A DNA stretch of 64,000 nucleotides from Absicoccus porci (GCF_003725415.1 NZ_RJQC01000003.1:33861-97860); one strand, 5' to 3'; positions 1-8,443 are shown, numbered from the stretch's first letter. Program-made: numbers and translations. Notes: generated by a model from the sequence alone, not told the origin.

Positions 1-1
1 C

Positions 2-419
2 AATGACAACCAAGATGGTGCAAGACCAGACAGTATCACGATCCGATTGATGGCTGATGGCAAAGAAATCCAAAAACAAGAAGTCAAAGCAGATAAAGAT
101 GGCAACTGGACATATGCATTTAATGACTTGCCTAAATATGCGAATGGTCAAGAAATCACATATACTGTCAGTGAAGATGCAGTTAAGAATTACACGACCA
201 CCCAAAAGGGTAATGATTTCACAAATACGCATAAAGTTGGTAAGACCAGCGTAAGTGTCAAGAAGATCTGGAAAGATAATAATAACCAAGATGGTATCCG
301 ACCAGAAAAGATTACTGTAGAGTTATTAGCAAATGGTGAAAAGACCGACAAGACATTGACTCTGGATGAAAAGAACAACTGGAGTGGATCGTTTACGAAT
401 CTAGATGCCAAGAAGAAGG
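2..419 (+). repeat. Cna-B DNA repeat, copy 1
   Basis: This stretch is nearly identical at DNA level to 1121-1538 (spacing 1119 bp). By eye only about seven substitutions separate the copies, several of them silent. It spans one ISGTKTW-type unit (truncated by the window edge) and most of the next unit. Identity ends abruptly near 420/1539 although the protein repeats continue, which fits recent duplication or gene conversion. Confidence 0.85.
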
Positions 420-1789
420 GCAAAGCCATTGCGTACAGTGTTGCGGAAGTATCTGTTCCAAAGGGATATACATCCGAAATCAGTGGCAATGCGACTGAAG
501 GATATATCATCAACAATACGCATAAGACGGAAACGGTAGATATCAGCGGTACGAAGACCTGGAAAGATAACGACAACCAGGATGGCAAACGTCCAGATAA
601 GATCACCGTTACTTTGATGGCTAACGGAGAAGATGTGCAATCCAAAGAAATAGCTGGGGACTGGACATATGCATTTAATAACTTGCCAAAATATGACAAC
701 GGCAAAGAAATAAAATATACCATTAAAGAAGATAAAGTAGCTGGATATACTTCAGAAGTCAAAGGCTATGATCTGATCAATACACATAAGATTGAGAAAA
801 CAAGTGTATCTGTCAAGAAAGAATGGGATGATACAAAGAACCAGGATGGTAAACGACCAACAGAAGTTACCGTACATCTTTATGCAGATGGTAAAGATAC
901 TGGCAAGACTGTTACATTAAGTGCAAAGAATGACTGGAAAGCAAGCTTCAATGATTTGGATGTCAATAAAGATGGCAAAGCCATTGAATACACAGTCAAA
1001 GAAGATGAAGTCAAAGATTATGAAACATCGACAAGTGGCGATGCCAAATCTGGATTTGTATTGACGAATAGTCATAAGACGGAAACAGTAAATATCAGTG
1101 GTACGAAGACATGGGCCGATAATGACAACCAAGATGGTGCAAGACCAGACAGTATCACGATCCGATTGATGGCTGATGGCAAAGAAATCCAAAAACAAGA
1201 AGTCAAAGCAGATAAAGATGGCAACTGGACATATGCATTTAATGACTTGCCTAAATATGCGAATGGTCAAGAAATCACATATACAGTCAGTGAAGATGCA
1301 GTTAAGGATTACACGACCACCCAAAAGGGTAATGATTTCACAAATACGCATAAAGTTGGTAAGACCAGCGTAAGTGTCAAGAAGATCTGGAAAGATAGTA
1401 ATAACCAAGATGGTATCCGACCAGAAAAGATTACTGTAGAGTTATTAGCAAATGGTGAAAAGACCGACAAGACATTGACGCTGGATGAAAAGAACAACTG
1501 GAGTGGATCATTTACGGATCTAGATGCCAAGAAGAAGGGTAAAGATATCCAATACAGTATTGCCGAAGTATCGGTTCCAAAAGGATACAAATCTATCATT
1601 ACAGGAGATGCAATCAAGGGTTATATCGTTACCAATACACATACGACTCATAGAACAACAACGGGTAAGAAAACAAATCATACGAGCGGTACAAATACAG
1701 GAATGGAAACCAATGTACGATTCTATTCATTATCAACTATTGTTTCCTTACTTGCGATTGCATTCTTTAGAAGAAGATTTGTGAAATAA
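2..1789 (+). CDS. Cna-B repeat cell-surface protein, C-terminal part (5' end outside window)
   Basis: The frame is open from base 2, so the start lies upstream of the window. The visible protein is a string of about six Cna-B (collagen-adhesin B-type) domains of 85-95 residues. Two flavours alternate: units beginning ISGTKTW and units beginning TSVSVKK-W. Each has NQDG-RP near its start and ends in N(T/S)H, matching the Lys/Glu/Asn layout of domains with internal isopeptide bonds. After the last repeat comes a Thr-rich linker, the motif SGTNTG, a hydrophobic helix and a terminal RRR-basic tail. This looks like a sortase signal, but no LPxTG is present. Cna-B arrays act as rigid stalks displaying an N-terminal adhesin. 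The binding part is not visible. Family is confident; ligand unknown. Confidence 0.9.
   Translation, partial: NDNQDGARPDSITIRLMADGKEIQKQEVKADKDGNWTYAFNDLPKYANGQEITYTVSEDAVKNYTTTQKGNDFTNTHKVGKTSVSVKKIWKDNNNQDGIRPEKITVELLANGEKTDKTLTLDEKNNWSGSFTNLDAKKKGKAIAYSVAEVSVPKGYTSEISGNATEGYIINNTHKTETVDISGTKTWKDNDNQDGKRPDKITVTLMANGEDVQSKEIAGDWTYAFNNLPKYDNGKEIKYTIKEDKVAGYTSEVKGYDLINTHKIEKTSVSVKKEWDDTKNQDGKRPTEVTVHLYADGKDTGKTVTLSAKNDWKASFNDLDVNKDGKAIEYTVKEDEVKDYETSTSGDAKSGFVLTNSHKTETVNISGTKTWADNDNQDGARPDSITIRLMADGKEIQKQEVKADKDGNWTYAFNDLPKYANGQEITYTVSEDAVKDYTTTQKGNDFTNTHKVGKTSVSVKKIWKDSNNQDGIRPEKITVELLANGEKTDKTLTLDEKNNWSGSFTDLDAKKKGKDIQYSIAEVSVPKGYKSIITGDAIKGYIVTNTHTTHRTTTGKKTNHTSGTNTGMETNVRFYSLSTIVSLLAIAFFRRRFVK
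1121..1538 (+). repeat. Cna-B DNA repeat, copy 2
   Basis: Second copy of the near-identical block at 2-419. The intervening units (about 430-1120) are clearly more diverged, so this pair is younger than the general domain array. Confidence 0.85.
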
Positions 1790-1799
1790 AACTAGATCA

Positions 1800-1824
1800 A
1801 GACTGGGCAACTCCCAGTCTTTTT
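1800..1824 (+). terminator. Rho-independent terminator after the surface protein
   Basis: Stem AGACTGGG (1800-1807) pairs perfectly with CCCAGTCT (1813-1820), followed by a T run. It lies 11 bases after the stop codon. Confidence 0.85.
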
Positions 1825-1852
1825 CGATATAATGAAAACGGAGGAGTGGCCT

Positions 1853-2263
1853 ATGATTAAACCCATCGAAAGAAATATACTTGTTTTAAAACAAAAAGCG
1901 AAACCTGCTACAAAAGAAGATATTTCCATTGCGCGTGATTTAATTGATACTTTACAAGCGCATAGTGAGGAATGTGTAGGTATGGCAGCCAATATGATTG
2001 GTATTCCCAAAGCCATTATTGTTGTGAATGTGGGGCCTTTTCTTATGGCTATGTTCAATCCAAAAATTATTAAGAAAACATCTCCTTTTGAAGCAGAGGA
2101 AGGATGTTTATCTTTAGATGGGGTTCGTAAAACCACGCGCTATCAAACGATTGAAGTAGAGTATCAAGATTTTTCTTTTCATAAAAAGAGACAAGTATTT
2201 CATGGATGGACCGCTCAAATTATTCAGCATGAAATCGATCATTTGGATGGCATTTTGATTTGA
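1853..2263 (+). CDS. def: Peptide deformylase, short 136-aa type
   Basis: Removes the N-formyl group from nascent proteins; cytosolic Fe/Zn hydrolase. All three family motifs are visible: CVGMAANMIG (residues 41-50, the GxGLAAxQ region with Gln replaced by Met), EEGCLSLDG with metal ligand Cys85, and QHEIDH with ligands His126/His130 and catalytic Glu127. Short deformylases with this GMAANMIG variant occur in Clostridia and Bacilli. The ATG at 1853 is preferred over 1832 because GGAGGAG lies 6 bases upstream of it. It is followed by efp, so the two may be translation housekeeping neighbours. A full-length deformylase may exist elsewhere in the genome. Confidence 0.92.
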   Translation: MIKPIERNILVLKQKAKPATKEDISIARDLIDTLQAHSEECVGMAANMIGIPKAIIVVNVGPFLMAMFNPKIIKKTSPFEAEEGCLSLDGVRKTTRYQTIEVEYQDFSFHKKRQVFHGWTAQIIQHEIDHLDGILI

Positions 2264-2335
2264 TTTCCATCTTCTCATTGAATATCCATGGCTTCCTTGG
2301 TAAAATAGTTTGGTAAAAGGTAAAGGTGAGTAAGT

Positions 2336-2893
2336 ATGGCAATTGAAGCTGGAGATTTTAAAACAGGATTAACAGTTATGGTAGATGGCGATCCTTGGCA
2401 AGTATTAGATTTTATGCATGTAAAGCCAGGTAAAGGAGCTGCCATTTTAAAAACAAAGATGAAGAACTTAAAAACGGGTTCTACGCAAGAAAGAAATTTC
2501 AACGCGAATACAAAATTCGAAGCAGCAATCATTGAGAAAAAAGAAGCCCAATATTCTTATGAATCGGGTGGTGTTTATTATTTCATGGATAATGAAACAT
2601 ACGATATGTATGAATTGGATGAAGCACAAGTTGGTTTCAATAAGAACTTCCTAACAGAAGGAATGAATGTTGGTTTGGTTTTCTTTGAAGGGGAATGCTT
2701 AACAATTTCACTTCCTGGAAAAGTAGAAGTGACCATCGTGGAAACAACACCAGCCATCAAAGGGGCTCCATCTACACAATCAAAAGATGCTGTGACCGAT
2801 ACGGGATTAACGATTCGTGTTCCTCAATTTATTGCACAAGGCGAAAAAGTTTTGGTCAACACCGAAGATGGAAAGTATGCAGGAAGAGCTTAG
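2336..2893 (+). CDS. efp: Translation elongation factor P
   Basis: EF-P binds between the ribosomal P and E sites and relieves stalling at polyproline. The 185-aa length and the three-domain arrangement match the family. The N-terminal KOW-like domain carries the loop KPGKG with the tip lysine at about residue 33, the position modified in many bacteria. The C-terminal OB domains include GLTIRVPQFI and end GKYAGRA. The start is supported by AAAGGTGAG upstream. No lysine-modification gene is visible nearby. Confidence 0.97.
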   Translation: MAIEAGDFKTGLTVMVDGDPWQVLDFMHVKPGKGAAILKTKMKNLKTGSTQERNFNANTKFEAAIIEKKEAQYSYESGGVYYFMDNETYDMYELDEAQVGFNKNFLTEGMNVGLVFFEGECLTISLPGKVEVTIVETTPAIKGAPSTQSKDAVTDTGLTIRVPQFIAQGEKVLVNTEDGKYAGRA

Positions 2894-2910
2894 TCATAAG
2901 CTCTTTTTTT
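2885..2910 (+). terminator. Terminator overlapping the efp stop codon
   Basis: AGAGCTTA (2885-2892) pairs with TAAGCTCT (2897-2904), then eight T. The stem includes the efp stop region. The next gene starts five bases after the T run. Confidence 0.85.
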
Positions 2911-2914
2911 CAAT

Positions 2915-3661
2915 ATGAATCAGGTTGTATTAATTACCGGATCAGCCAAAGGAATCGGAAAAGCCATTGCGTTTGAATTGGCTCAAGCTGGATATGCGAT
3001 TGTGATTAATTATCGCTCTTCAAAACAAGAGGCTCTAGCTGTACAAAACCAAATACAAGATATGTATTCTGTACCATGTTTATGTATACAAGCCGATGTA
3101 TCCAAAGAAGCAGAAGTTGATCAAATGGTTTCTTTGATTGATGAAAAACTAGGCGGAGTCGATATTCTTATTAATAATGCAGGGATTGATTTATCCAATC
3201 TCTTTCATTTAAAGACAGCCGATGAATTCCGTAAAACATTGGATGTCAATGTAGTGGGTGCATATAATTGTGCCAAACGCGTTTATCCACATATGTTAAA
3301 ACAAGAATATGGACGAATCATTAATATTTCTTCTACCAATGGTATGAATACCTACTATCCAATGAGTTTTGATTATGATACATCCAAAGCCGCATTGAAT
3401 GCACTAACCCATGATCTAGCCGTGCAATTTGCACCCTATGTACATGTGAATGCGATTGCACCTGGATTTATTGGTACAGAAAGCGAATTAGAAGGCTATG
3501 ATGAAGACTTTCTGCGATCCGAATGTGAAAAGATCCTGGTGAAACGCTATGGAAAACCAGAAGAAGTAGCGCATCTTGTCAAGTTTCTAATCAGTGATCA
3601 AGCCGATTATATCAATAATTCCATTCTTCGTATCGATGGCGGACAAATGGGAAGCATATAA
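2915..3661 (+). CDS. SDR-family NAD(P)-dependent oxidoreductase (FabG-like)
   Basis: Classical short-chain dehydrogenase of 248 aa. The Rossmann motif TGSAKGIG is at residues 8-15, NNAG at 87-90, catalytic Ser near 139-140 and YxxxK (Y154/K158). The C-terminal RIDGGQMG loop is typical. FabG-like members reduce 3-ketoacyl thioesters, but many SDRs act on sugars or sterols. There are no fatty-acid genes around it, so the substrate is open. Odd point: the ATG sits 5 bases after the efp terminator with no Shine-Dalgarno, so expression may depend on terminator read-through or an unrecognised start. Confidence 0.88.
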   Translation: MNQVVLITGSAKGIGKAIAFELAQAGYAIVINYRSSKQEALAVQNQIQDMYSVPCLCIQADVSKEAEVDQMVSLIDEKLGGVDILINNAGIDLSNLFHLKTADEFRKTLDVNVVGAYNCAKRVYPHMLKQEYGRIINISSTNGMNTYYPMSFDYDTSKAALNALTHDLAVQFAPYVHVNAIAPGFIGTESELEGYDEDFLRSECEKILVKRYGKPEEVAHLVKFLISDQADYINNSILRIDGGQMGSI

Positions 3662-3664
3662 AAA

Positions 3665-3689
3665 CCAGTGAATTATTTTTTTTCACTGG
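3665..3689. terminator. Bidirectional terminator between convergent genes
   Basis: CCAGTGAA (3665-3672) and TTCACTGG (3682-3689) pair across a T-rich loop, with T runs on both sides. It serves the SDR on the plus strand and the end of the PLP-lyase gene on the minus strand, whose stop codon lies in the loop. Confidence 0.75.
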
Positions 3690-4938
3690 CTTTTTCAATA
3701 TTGGTCAATGCGAGCAAGATCGATAATTTACCATATTCAAACGATAGACCACCTTGCATATATAAAGTATAAGGAGGAACAACAGGTGCATCGGCACTTA
3801 ATTCAATGGTTGATCCATTGGTGAAACTACCGCTTGCCATGACCTCATCAAAGGGATATCCAGCCATCGGTGCTGGCATGATCCGTACATACGAATCGAT
3901 TGGAGAAGCCGATTGGATGCCTTGCGTAAATTGTACTAGGTTATCCACACTACCTAATTCTACGGTTTGAATGATGTCGGTCCGCTTTTCTTTCCATGTT
4001 GGCGATACATTTTTATATCCTAATTTTTCTAACATATAGGCAGCAAAGACTTGGGTTTTTAACGCATTGCGAACAGCTGTTGGTGCCATGAAAATGCCTT
4101 TGAAGAATGCGTTGTTTTGATTGAAGTTGGCCCCTAGATTCTTACCAATACCAGGCGCTGTTAATCGATCGGCAACCATTTGAATCAAATCTTTTCTTCC
4201 CGCAATGTAGCCCCCACTTGAAGCTACACCACCACCAAGATTCTTCATTAAGGAACCTACGACAACATCTGCACCAACATGACCAGGCTCTAGGGTTTCC
4301 ACTAATTCTCCATAGCAATTATCCACCATGATAATAACATCCGTATTCACTTTTCGAATGGCTTGGATTACATGCGCTATTTGATCAATAGATAAAGAAA
4401 GACGCGAAGAATAGCCACGAGAACGTTGGATTTCTACCAATTTCACATCTTGTTTCTGTAAACGTTTGACGATCTTTGCCTCATCGAATTGATTAGCCAC
4501 TAAATCAATTTGTTCATATTTGACCCCATACGCCTTTAATGATTGAGTCGAATTTCCAATTAATCCAACCATCTCTTGTAACGAATCATATGGCTTTCCC
4601 GATAGGGAAATCATAGTATCTCCATGTTTTAATAAAGCCGAAAATGTTAAGTATAGGGCATTGGTACCACTCATGATCTGTGGACGAACTAAACTATCTT
4701 CACAACCTAATACGCTCGCAAAGATGCGTTCTAATTTATTTCTTCCTTCATCAAATTCGCCATATCCATTCATTTCCGCAAAATCTGTATAGGATACATT
4801 ATTTTCAATAAATGCCGATAAGACGCGATCCGAATTCTTTAAACAGACTTCATCGATTTGTGCATATATATCTTTACAATCCATATCGGCTTGTTTCCCA
4901 AGTTCCAGTAATTTTGTCTCAATTTGATTAATAATCAT
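3673..4938 (-). CDS. PLP-dependent lyase, aluminium-resistance / methionine gamma-lyase-like family
   Basis: 421 aa, fold-type I PLP enzyme of the Alum_res family (YnbB-like), often annotated 'methionine gamma-lyase family protein'. Visible marks are RPQIMSGTNALYL near the N-terminus, IMVDNCYGE for the PLP-ring aspartate, and GSLMKNLGGG with the presumed Schiff-base lysine. GGYIAGR and the conserved C-terminal IELSADAPVVPPY also fit. The in vivo substrate is unproven; cystathionine, methionine or aluminium tolerance have all been suggested for relatives. A good RBS (AGGAGAAAT read on the minus strand) precedes the ATG at 4938. Confidence 0.85.
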   Translation of the reverse strand: MIINQIETKLLELGKQADMDCKDIYAQIDEVCLKNSDRVLSAFIENNVSYTDFAEMNGYGEFDEGRNKLERIFASVLGCEDSLVRPQIMSGTNALYLTFSALLKHGDTMISLSGKPYDSLQEMVGLIGNSTQSLKAYGVKYEQIDLVANQFDEAKIVKRLQKQDVKLVEIQRSRGYSSRLSLSIDQIAHVIQAIRKVNTDVIIMVDNCYGELVETLEPGHVGADVVVGSLMKNLGGGVASSGGYIAGRKDLIQMVADRLTAPGIGKNLGANFNQNNAFFKGIFMAPTAVRNALKTQVFAAYMLEKLGYKNVSPTWKEKRTDIIQTVELGSVDNLVQFTQGIQSASPIDSYVRIMPAPMAGYPFDEVMASGSFTNGSTIELSADAPVVPPYTLYMQGGLSFEYGKLSILLALTNIEKASEKK

Positions 4939-5039
4939 AGATTTCTCCTTTTCGTGCTTATCTATTATGGACTAAACACCATAAAAATTCGAGCAGTTTT
5001 TAGAGAATGCTTTATAATACAAACAAAGGATGTGAAAAA

Positions 5040-5630
5040 ATGGAAGAAAGACTACAAAAGCAATTGGCATTTGCGTTAGAAATTGATAAAGAAAAAAATA
5101 TTTTTCGACAAACCCATTTAACCCATCATGGACGTCGTGAAAACGATGCTGAACATGCTTGGCACATGGCTATCATGGCCTATATCTTACAAGAATATGC
5201 GAATGAGCCTGTTGATATTGGCAAAGTCATGATCATGAGTTTGATTCATGACATTGTGGAAATTGATGCAGGTGATACCTATGCGTATGATCAAGCAGGA
5301 ATAGCTACACAAAAAGCACGCGAAGACGCCGCTAAAGAACGTATTTATTCGTTATTGCCAGATGACCAAAAAAACGAAATGATAGCCTTATTTGATGAAT
5401 TTGAAGCCAATGAAACGGCCGAAGCTCGATTTGCGCATGCGATGGATAATCTCCAACCTTTATTGTTGAATAATAGCAATGATGGTGGCGATTGGAAAGA
5501 ACATCATGTGCATGCCAGTCAAGTCTATGGTAGACAAGTAAAAACCAAGATGGGATCGGAAACACTGTATGCGGTGGTTGATGACATTTTGCAGGAAAAT
5601 ATTAAAAAGGGAAATTTGATCAAGGATTAA
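5040..5630 (+). CDS. HD-domain hydrolase, 5'-deoxynucleotidase-like
   Basis: 196 aa from the ATG at 5040, which has AAAGGA upstream; an in-frame ATG at 5007 has none. HD signatures are HHGRRENDAEHAWHMA (first metal His plus the DAEH motif) and SLIHDIVEIDAGD (the HD dyad). Spacing resembles the YfbR/HDDC2 family, metal-dependent phosphohydrolases that act on nucleoside 5'-monophosphates. Activity on dNMPs is by family analogy. A TATAAT box lies about 23 bases upstream of the ATG. Confidence 0.8.
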   Translation: MEERLQKQLAFALEIDKEKNIFRQTHLTHHGRRENDAEHAWHMAIMAYILQEYANEPVDIGKVMIMSLIHDIVEIDAGDTYAYDQAGIATQKAREDAAKERIYSLLPDDQKNEMIALFDEFEANETAEARFAHAMDNLQPLLLNNSNDGGDWKEHHVHASQVYGRQVKTKMGSETLYAVVDDILQENIKKGNLIKD

Positions 5631-5656
5631 AAAAATATGCATCTGCATATTTTTTT
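5629..5656. terminator. Bidirectional terminator, A/T-flanked
   Basis: Perfect inverted repeat: seven A plus TATGCA, then TGCATA plus seven T, in 5629-5656. It serves the HD gene (+) and the DUF2798 gene (-), which converge here. Confidence 0.85.
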
Positions 5657-6155
5657 AGTTGGGATAGATCTTTTCGAATAGCCAGTGCGTAAACGGTGCC
5701 GCCGCAAACATGTTCCAGAAAAAAGCCATGGGAAAGTTTTTTAAAACCGTACCTACCCAAATAGCAGGTAAGTTATAGATGGCTTGATGGGCTAAGATCA
5801 CATTGAATAGGATCGAAGCAACCATGCTCATGCTTGGACACATAATGGCTACGGTTCCAACTTGACGCATCAATCGACAAAAATAAGGATTATCCTTTTG
5901 TGGATCCACAACTTTTTGGGCAAAGTTGGCACCAAAGCGATTTCCCCATAAATTGGAAATGATAAAGACAAAGACGCCCATATAAAGGGCTTCCAATAAT
6001 GCTTGTAGAAAAACATGATTTGTCATGGTACTAAAACCACCAAGACGTAAAGAAAATCCATCTTTGATGGCGGTATTGTAAACTTCCATACCATAAGCCA
6101 TGGCATAGGACATGATCAAACCAAAAATGATTCCTTGTTTCTTTGTTTTTGGCAT
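5655..6155 (-). CDS. DUF2798-type membrane protein
   Basis: 166 aa from the ATG at 6155, which has a near-perfect RBS (AAGGAGGGAG) just upstream. The start MPKTKKQ and the early YGMEVYN segment are characteristic of DUF2798 proteins. About four hydrophobic segments are visible: IIFGLIMSYAMAYG, FLQALLEALYMGVFVFII, VAIMCPSMSMVASILFNVIL and FPMAFFWNMFAAAP. Function is unknown. The gene is preceded on its own strand by a promoter and a roughly 70-nt leader ending in a terminator hairpin, so it is probably controlled by premature termination. Confidence 0.75.
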   Translation of the reverse strand: MPKTKKQGIIFGLIMSYAMAYGMEVYNTAIKDGFSLRLGGFSTMTNHVFLQALLEALYMGVFVFIISNLWGNRFGANFAQKVVDPQKDNPYFCRLMRQVGTVAIMCPSMSMVASILFNVILAHQAIYNLPAIWVGTVLKNFPMAFFWNMFAAAPFTHWLFEKIYPN

Positions 6156-6173
6156 ACGATTCTCCCTCCTTAA

Positions 6174-6281
6174 AATAAAAAAAGGCAACATGGAGATGTC
6201 TACCAACATCCATGCTACCCGCAGGATCAAACTATTTTTCTGTCCGAGTTGCATTTTATCAAAGATTAAAAGTTATTTCAA
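6174..6281 (-). promoter_or_regulatory. Promoter plus structured leader with terminator upstream of the DUF2798 gene
   Basis: On the minus strand, TTGAAA (6281-6276) and TAAAAT (6258-6253) are 17 bases apart, placing the start near 6246. The short leader contains AGTTTGATCCTG. It ends in a long hairpin, GGTAGCATGGA (6219-6209) pairing with TCCATGTTGCC (6194-6184) with wobbles, followed by a T run. The RBS of the DUF2798 gene comes only after the T run, so the hairpin must be avoided for expression. No known riboswitch class is recognised. Confidence 0.6.
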
Positions 6282-6289
6282 AGAAGAAT

Positions 6290-6317
6290 TTGACAATCCG
6301 AATATATTGCATAAAAT
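6290..6317 (+). promoter_or_regulatory. Promoter of the gpx-marR-CDF group
   Basis: TTGACA (6290-6295), 16 bases, TAAAAT (6312-6317), about 32 bases before the gpx ATG. It is divergent from the DUF2798 promoter. Confidence 0.6.
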
Positions 6318-6349
6318 ATAATAGCACAAAATATAAAAGGAGAACAAAT

Positions 6350-6895
6350 ATGACAAGTTTTTATGATTATAGCGTAACCAATCGTAATCATGAAGAAATT
6401 TCGATGAAAGACTATCAAGGGAAAGTTGTTTTAGTTGTTAATACCGCAACTGGTTGTGGTTTTACTCCACAATATAAAGATTTAGAATCCATGTATGAAG
6501 AATTTCATGATCAAGGATTAGAAATCATTGATATTCCATGTAACCAATTTGCAGGGCAAACACCAGGAACCGATGATGAAGTACATCAATTCTGTACATT
6601 GAAATACAATACACAATTTGACCAAATGACTAAAAGTGATGTGAATGGTGAAAATGAATTGCCATTGTATACATTCTTGAAGTCCCAACAAGGCTTTAAA
6701 GGATTTGGCAAAGGTCCGAAAGCATTGGCTATGTCCGCTATGTTGAAAAAGATCGATAAGGATTATAAAGACAATCCAAATATTAAATGGAATTTCACAA
6801 AATTCTTAATTGATCGAAAGGGAAATGTGGTGGCTCGTTTTGAACCAACAGAAAAGATGGAAACAGTGAAACAAGCTGTTCAGGAATTGATTTAA
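6350..6895 (+). CDS. gpx: Glutathione peroxidase family thiol peroxidase
   Basis: 181 aa; Cys-type peroxidase reducing H2O2 or organic hydroperoxides with thiol or thioredoxin donors. Signatures: NTATGCGFTPQ with peroxidatic Cys36, IPCNQF with the Gln of the active tetrad, and IKWNFTKF with the Trp-Asn pair. The start is chosen at 6350 because AAAGGAG lies upstream; the longer open frame runs back into the leader. It abuts an OhrR-like MarR gene with no gap, suggesting peroxide-responsive regulation. Confidence 0.93.
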   Translation: MTSFYDYSVTNRNHEEISMKDYQGKVVLVVNTATGCGFTPQYKDLESMYEEFHDQGLEIIDIPCNQFAGQTPGTDDEVHQFCTLKYNTQFDQMTKSDVNGENELPLYTFLKSQQGFKGFGKGPKALAMSAMLKKIDKDYKDNPNIKWNFTKFLIDRKGNVVARFEPTEKMETVKQAVQELI

Positions 6896-7330
6896 ATGGA
6901 TGCATTAAAATTAGAAAATCAATTGTGCTTTCCTTTATATGCGGCAGCCCGCAAAGTGGTAGGCTTATATACACCGTATCTAAAACCATTGGGTATTACG
7001 TATACGCAATATATTACTTTTATGGTTCTATGGGAACAAGACGGCATTCCGGTAGGCGATATTGGTAGTCGTTTATTCTTAGATAATGGGACATTGACAC
7101 CATTGCTAAAGAAAATGGAAAAACAAGGATGGATCGAACGAAAACGCAATCCCCAAGATGAGCGACAAGTTTTGATCTATCTAACCGATAAAGGAAAAGC
7201 CATGAAAGAACAAGTCAAAGAAGTTCCTTTGAAAATTGGTTCTTGTATTCCATTAGAAAGAAAGCAAGCCAAAGAACTTTATGATTTATTATATACAATA
7301 CTAGAAGGTGATCTTTATGAATCAAAGTAG
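6896..7330 (+). CDS. MarR-family regulator, OhrR-like
   Basis: 144 aa winged-helix regulator whose ATG directly follows the gpx stop codon. The N-terminal segment ENQLCFPLYAA places a cysteine at residue 11, the position of the peroxide-sensing Cys in OhrR-type repressors. The wing segment is RKRNPQDERQVLIYLTDKG. Known OhrR proteins repress peroxide-defence genes until that Cys is oxidised. Control of the adjacent gpx and CDF genes is an inference from gene order. Confidence 0.88.
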   Translation: MDALKLENQLCFPLYAAARKVVGLYTPYLKPLGITYTQYITFMVLWEQDGIPVGDIGSRLFLDNGTLTPLLKKMEKQGWIERKRNPQDERQVLIYLTDKGKAMKEQVKEVPLKIGSCIPLERKQAKELYDLLYTILEGDLYESK

Positions 7331-8429
7331 ACAAAAAAAGATTATTCAAACCAGTATCATTGGGATTATCACAAATATTGCGTTGGCCATTTTTAAAGCC
7401 ATTGTTGGATTGATTTCCGGATCCATCGCTATCACATTGGATGCGGTCAATAACTTAAGTGATGCCTTGAGCAGTTTGATCACGATCATTGGCACAAAGT
7501 TAGCAGGTAAGGAACCGGATAAAAAACATCCCTTGGGATATGGACGCATTGAATACTTAAGTGCTTCGATTATCTCTGTTATCGTTTTATATGCTGGCAT
7601 TACTTCTCTACAAGAATCCATCAAAAAAATTGTGCATCCGGAAACCGCGACCTATTCCATTGTGACTTTGCTCATTATTTTTGTGGCCATCATTGTAAAG
7701 ATTGTTTTGGGATCGTATGTTAAAAAGGTTGGTCAAACCGTAGATTCCGATGCTTTGGTTGCTTCTGGTCAGGATGCTTTGAACGATTCCATCGTTTCTA
7801 CTTCTACCTTGGTTGCAGCTATCCTATATCTTTTCTGCCATATCAGTATTGAAGCCTGGTTAGGTGTGATCATTGCGATCGTGATCATTAAGTCGGGCTT
7901 TGAAATGTTAAGAGATACGATCAGTGAAATCTTAGGAGAACGAATCGATGCAGATATTTCGCAAAAAGTAAAAGCCAGTATTGAGACATTTGATCGAGTG
8001 CAAGGTGCCTATGATTTGATCATTCATAATTATGGACCCGATCGTTTGATAGGTTCGGTACATATTGAAGTACCATCCAGTATGACGGCCAAAGAACTCG
8101 ATACATTAGAGCGTCATATTGCCGAAAAAACATACAAAGATACAGGTGTCATCTTGACTGGTATCTCGATCTATTCGCAAAATGTCAATGATGAATCATC
8201 CGCGATCATTGAAGCGGATATCCGCCGTATGGTCATGAGTCATCCACATGTTCTGCAAATGCACGGTTTTTATTTGGATAATGGCAAACGACAAATTCGT
8301 TTTGATATCATTATTGATTTTGATGTCGAAGATCGTCATGCACTTTATCAAGAAATTGTGAATGAAGTAAAAAGAAAGTATCCGATTTACTCTTTCTATG
8401 TACAATTGGATGCCGATATTTCCGATTAA
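7317..8429 (+). CDS. Cation diffusion facilitator (metal/proton antiporter)
   Basis: 370 aa from the ATG at 7317 (AAGGTGAT upstream), overlapping marR by 14 bases. Six membrane helices are followed by a cytoplasmic ferredoxin-like domain. The metal-site motifs are LDAVNNLSDA in TM2 and SGQDALNDS in TM5, with the family HPLGYGRIEY loop. CDF proteins export Zn, Mn, Fe or Co. Overlap with an oxidative-stress pair makes Mn or Fe plausible, but the sequence does not decide it. Confidence 0.9.
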   Translation: MNQSRQKKIIQTSIIGIITNIALAIFKAIVGLISGSIAITLDAVNNLSDALSSLITIIGTKLAGKEPDKKHPLGYGRIEYLSASIISVIVLYAGITSLQESIKKIVHPETATYSIVTLLIIFVAIIVKIVLGSYVKKVGQTVDSDALVASGQDALNDSIVSTSTLVAAILYLFCHISIEAWLGVIIAIVIIKSGFEMLRDTISEILGERIDADISQKVKASIETFDRVQGAYDLIIHNYGPDRLIGSVHIEVPSSMTAKELDTLERHIAEKTYKDTGVILTGISIYSQNVNDESSAIIEADIRRMVMSHPHVLQMHGFYLDNGKRQIRFDIIIDFDVEDRHALYQEIVNEVKRKYPIYSFYVQLDADISD

Positions 8430-8443
8430 AGGAGGATTTAGAT

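Noticed and set aside
5007-5039. Start of the HD hydrolase at 5007
   Set aside because: No Shine-Dalgarno precedes it, while AAAGGA stands at the right distance from the ATG at 5040, where family similarity begins.
6204-6262. Truncated 16S rRNA relic suggested by AGTTTGATCCTG
   Set aside because: Only about 12 bases match; the following sequence does not continue as 16S and instead forms the attenuator hairpin.
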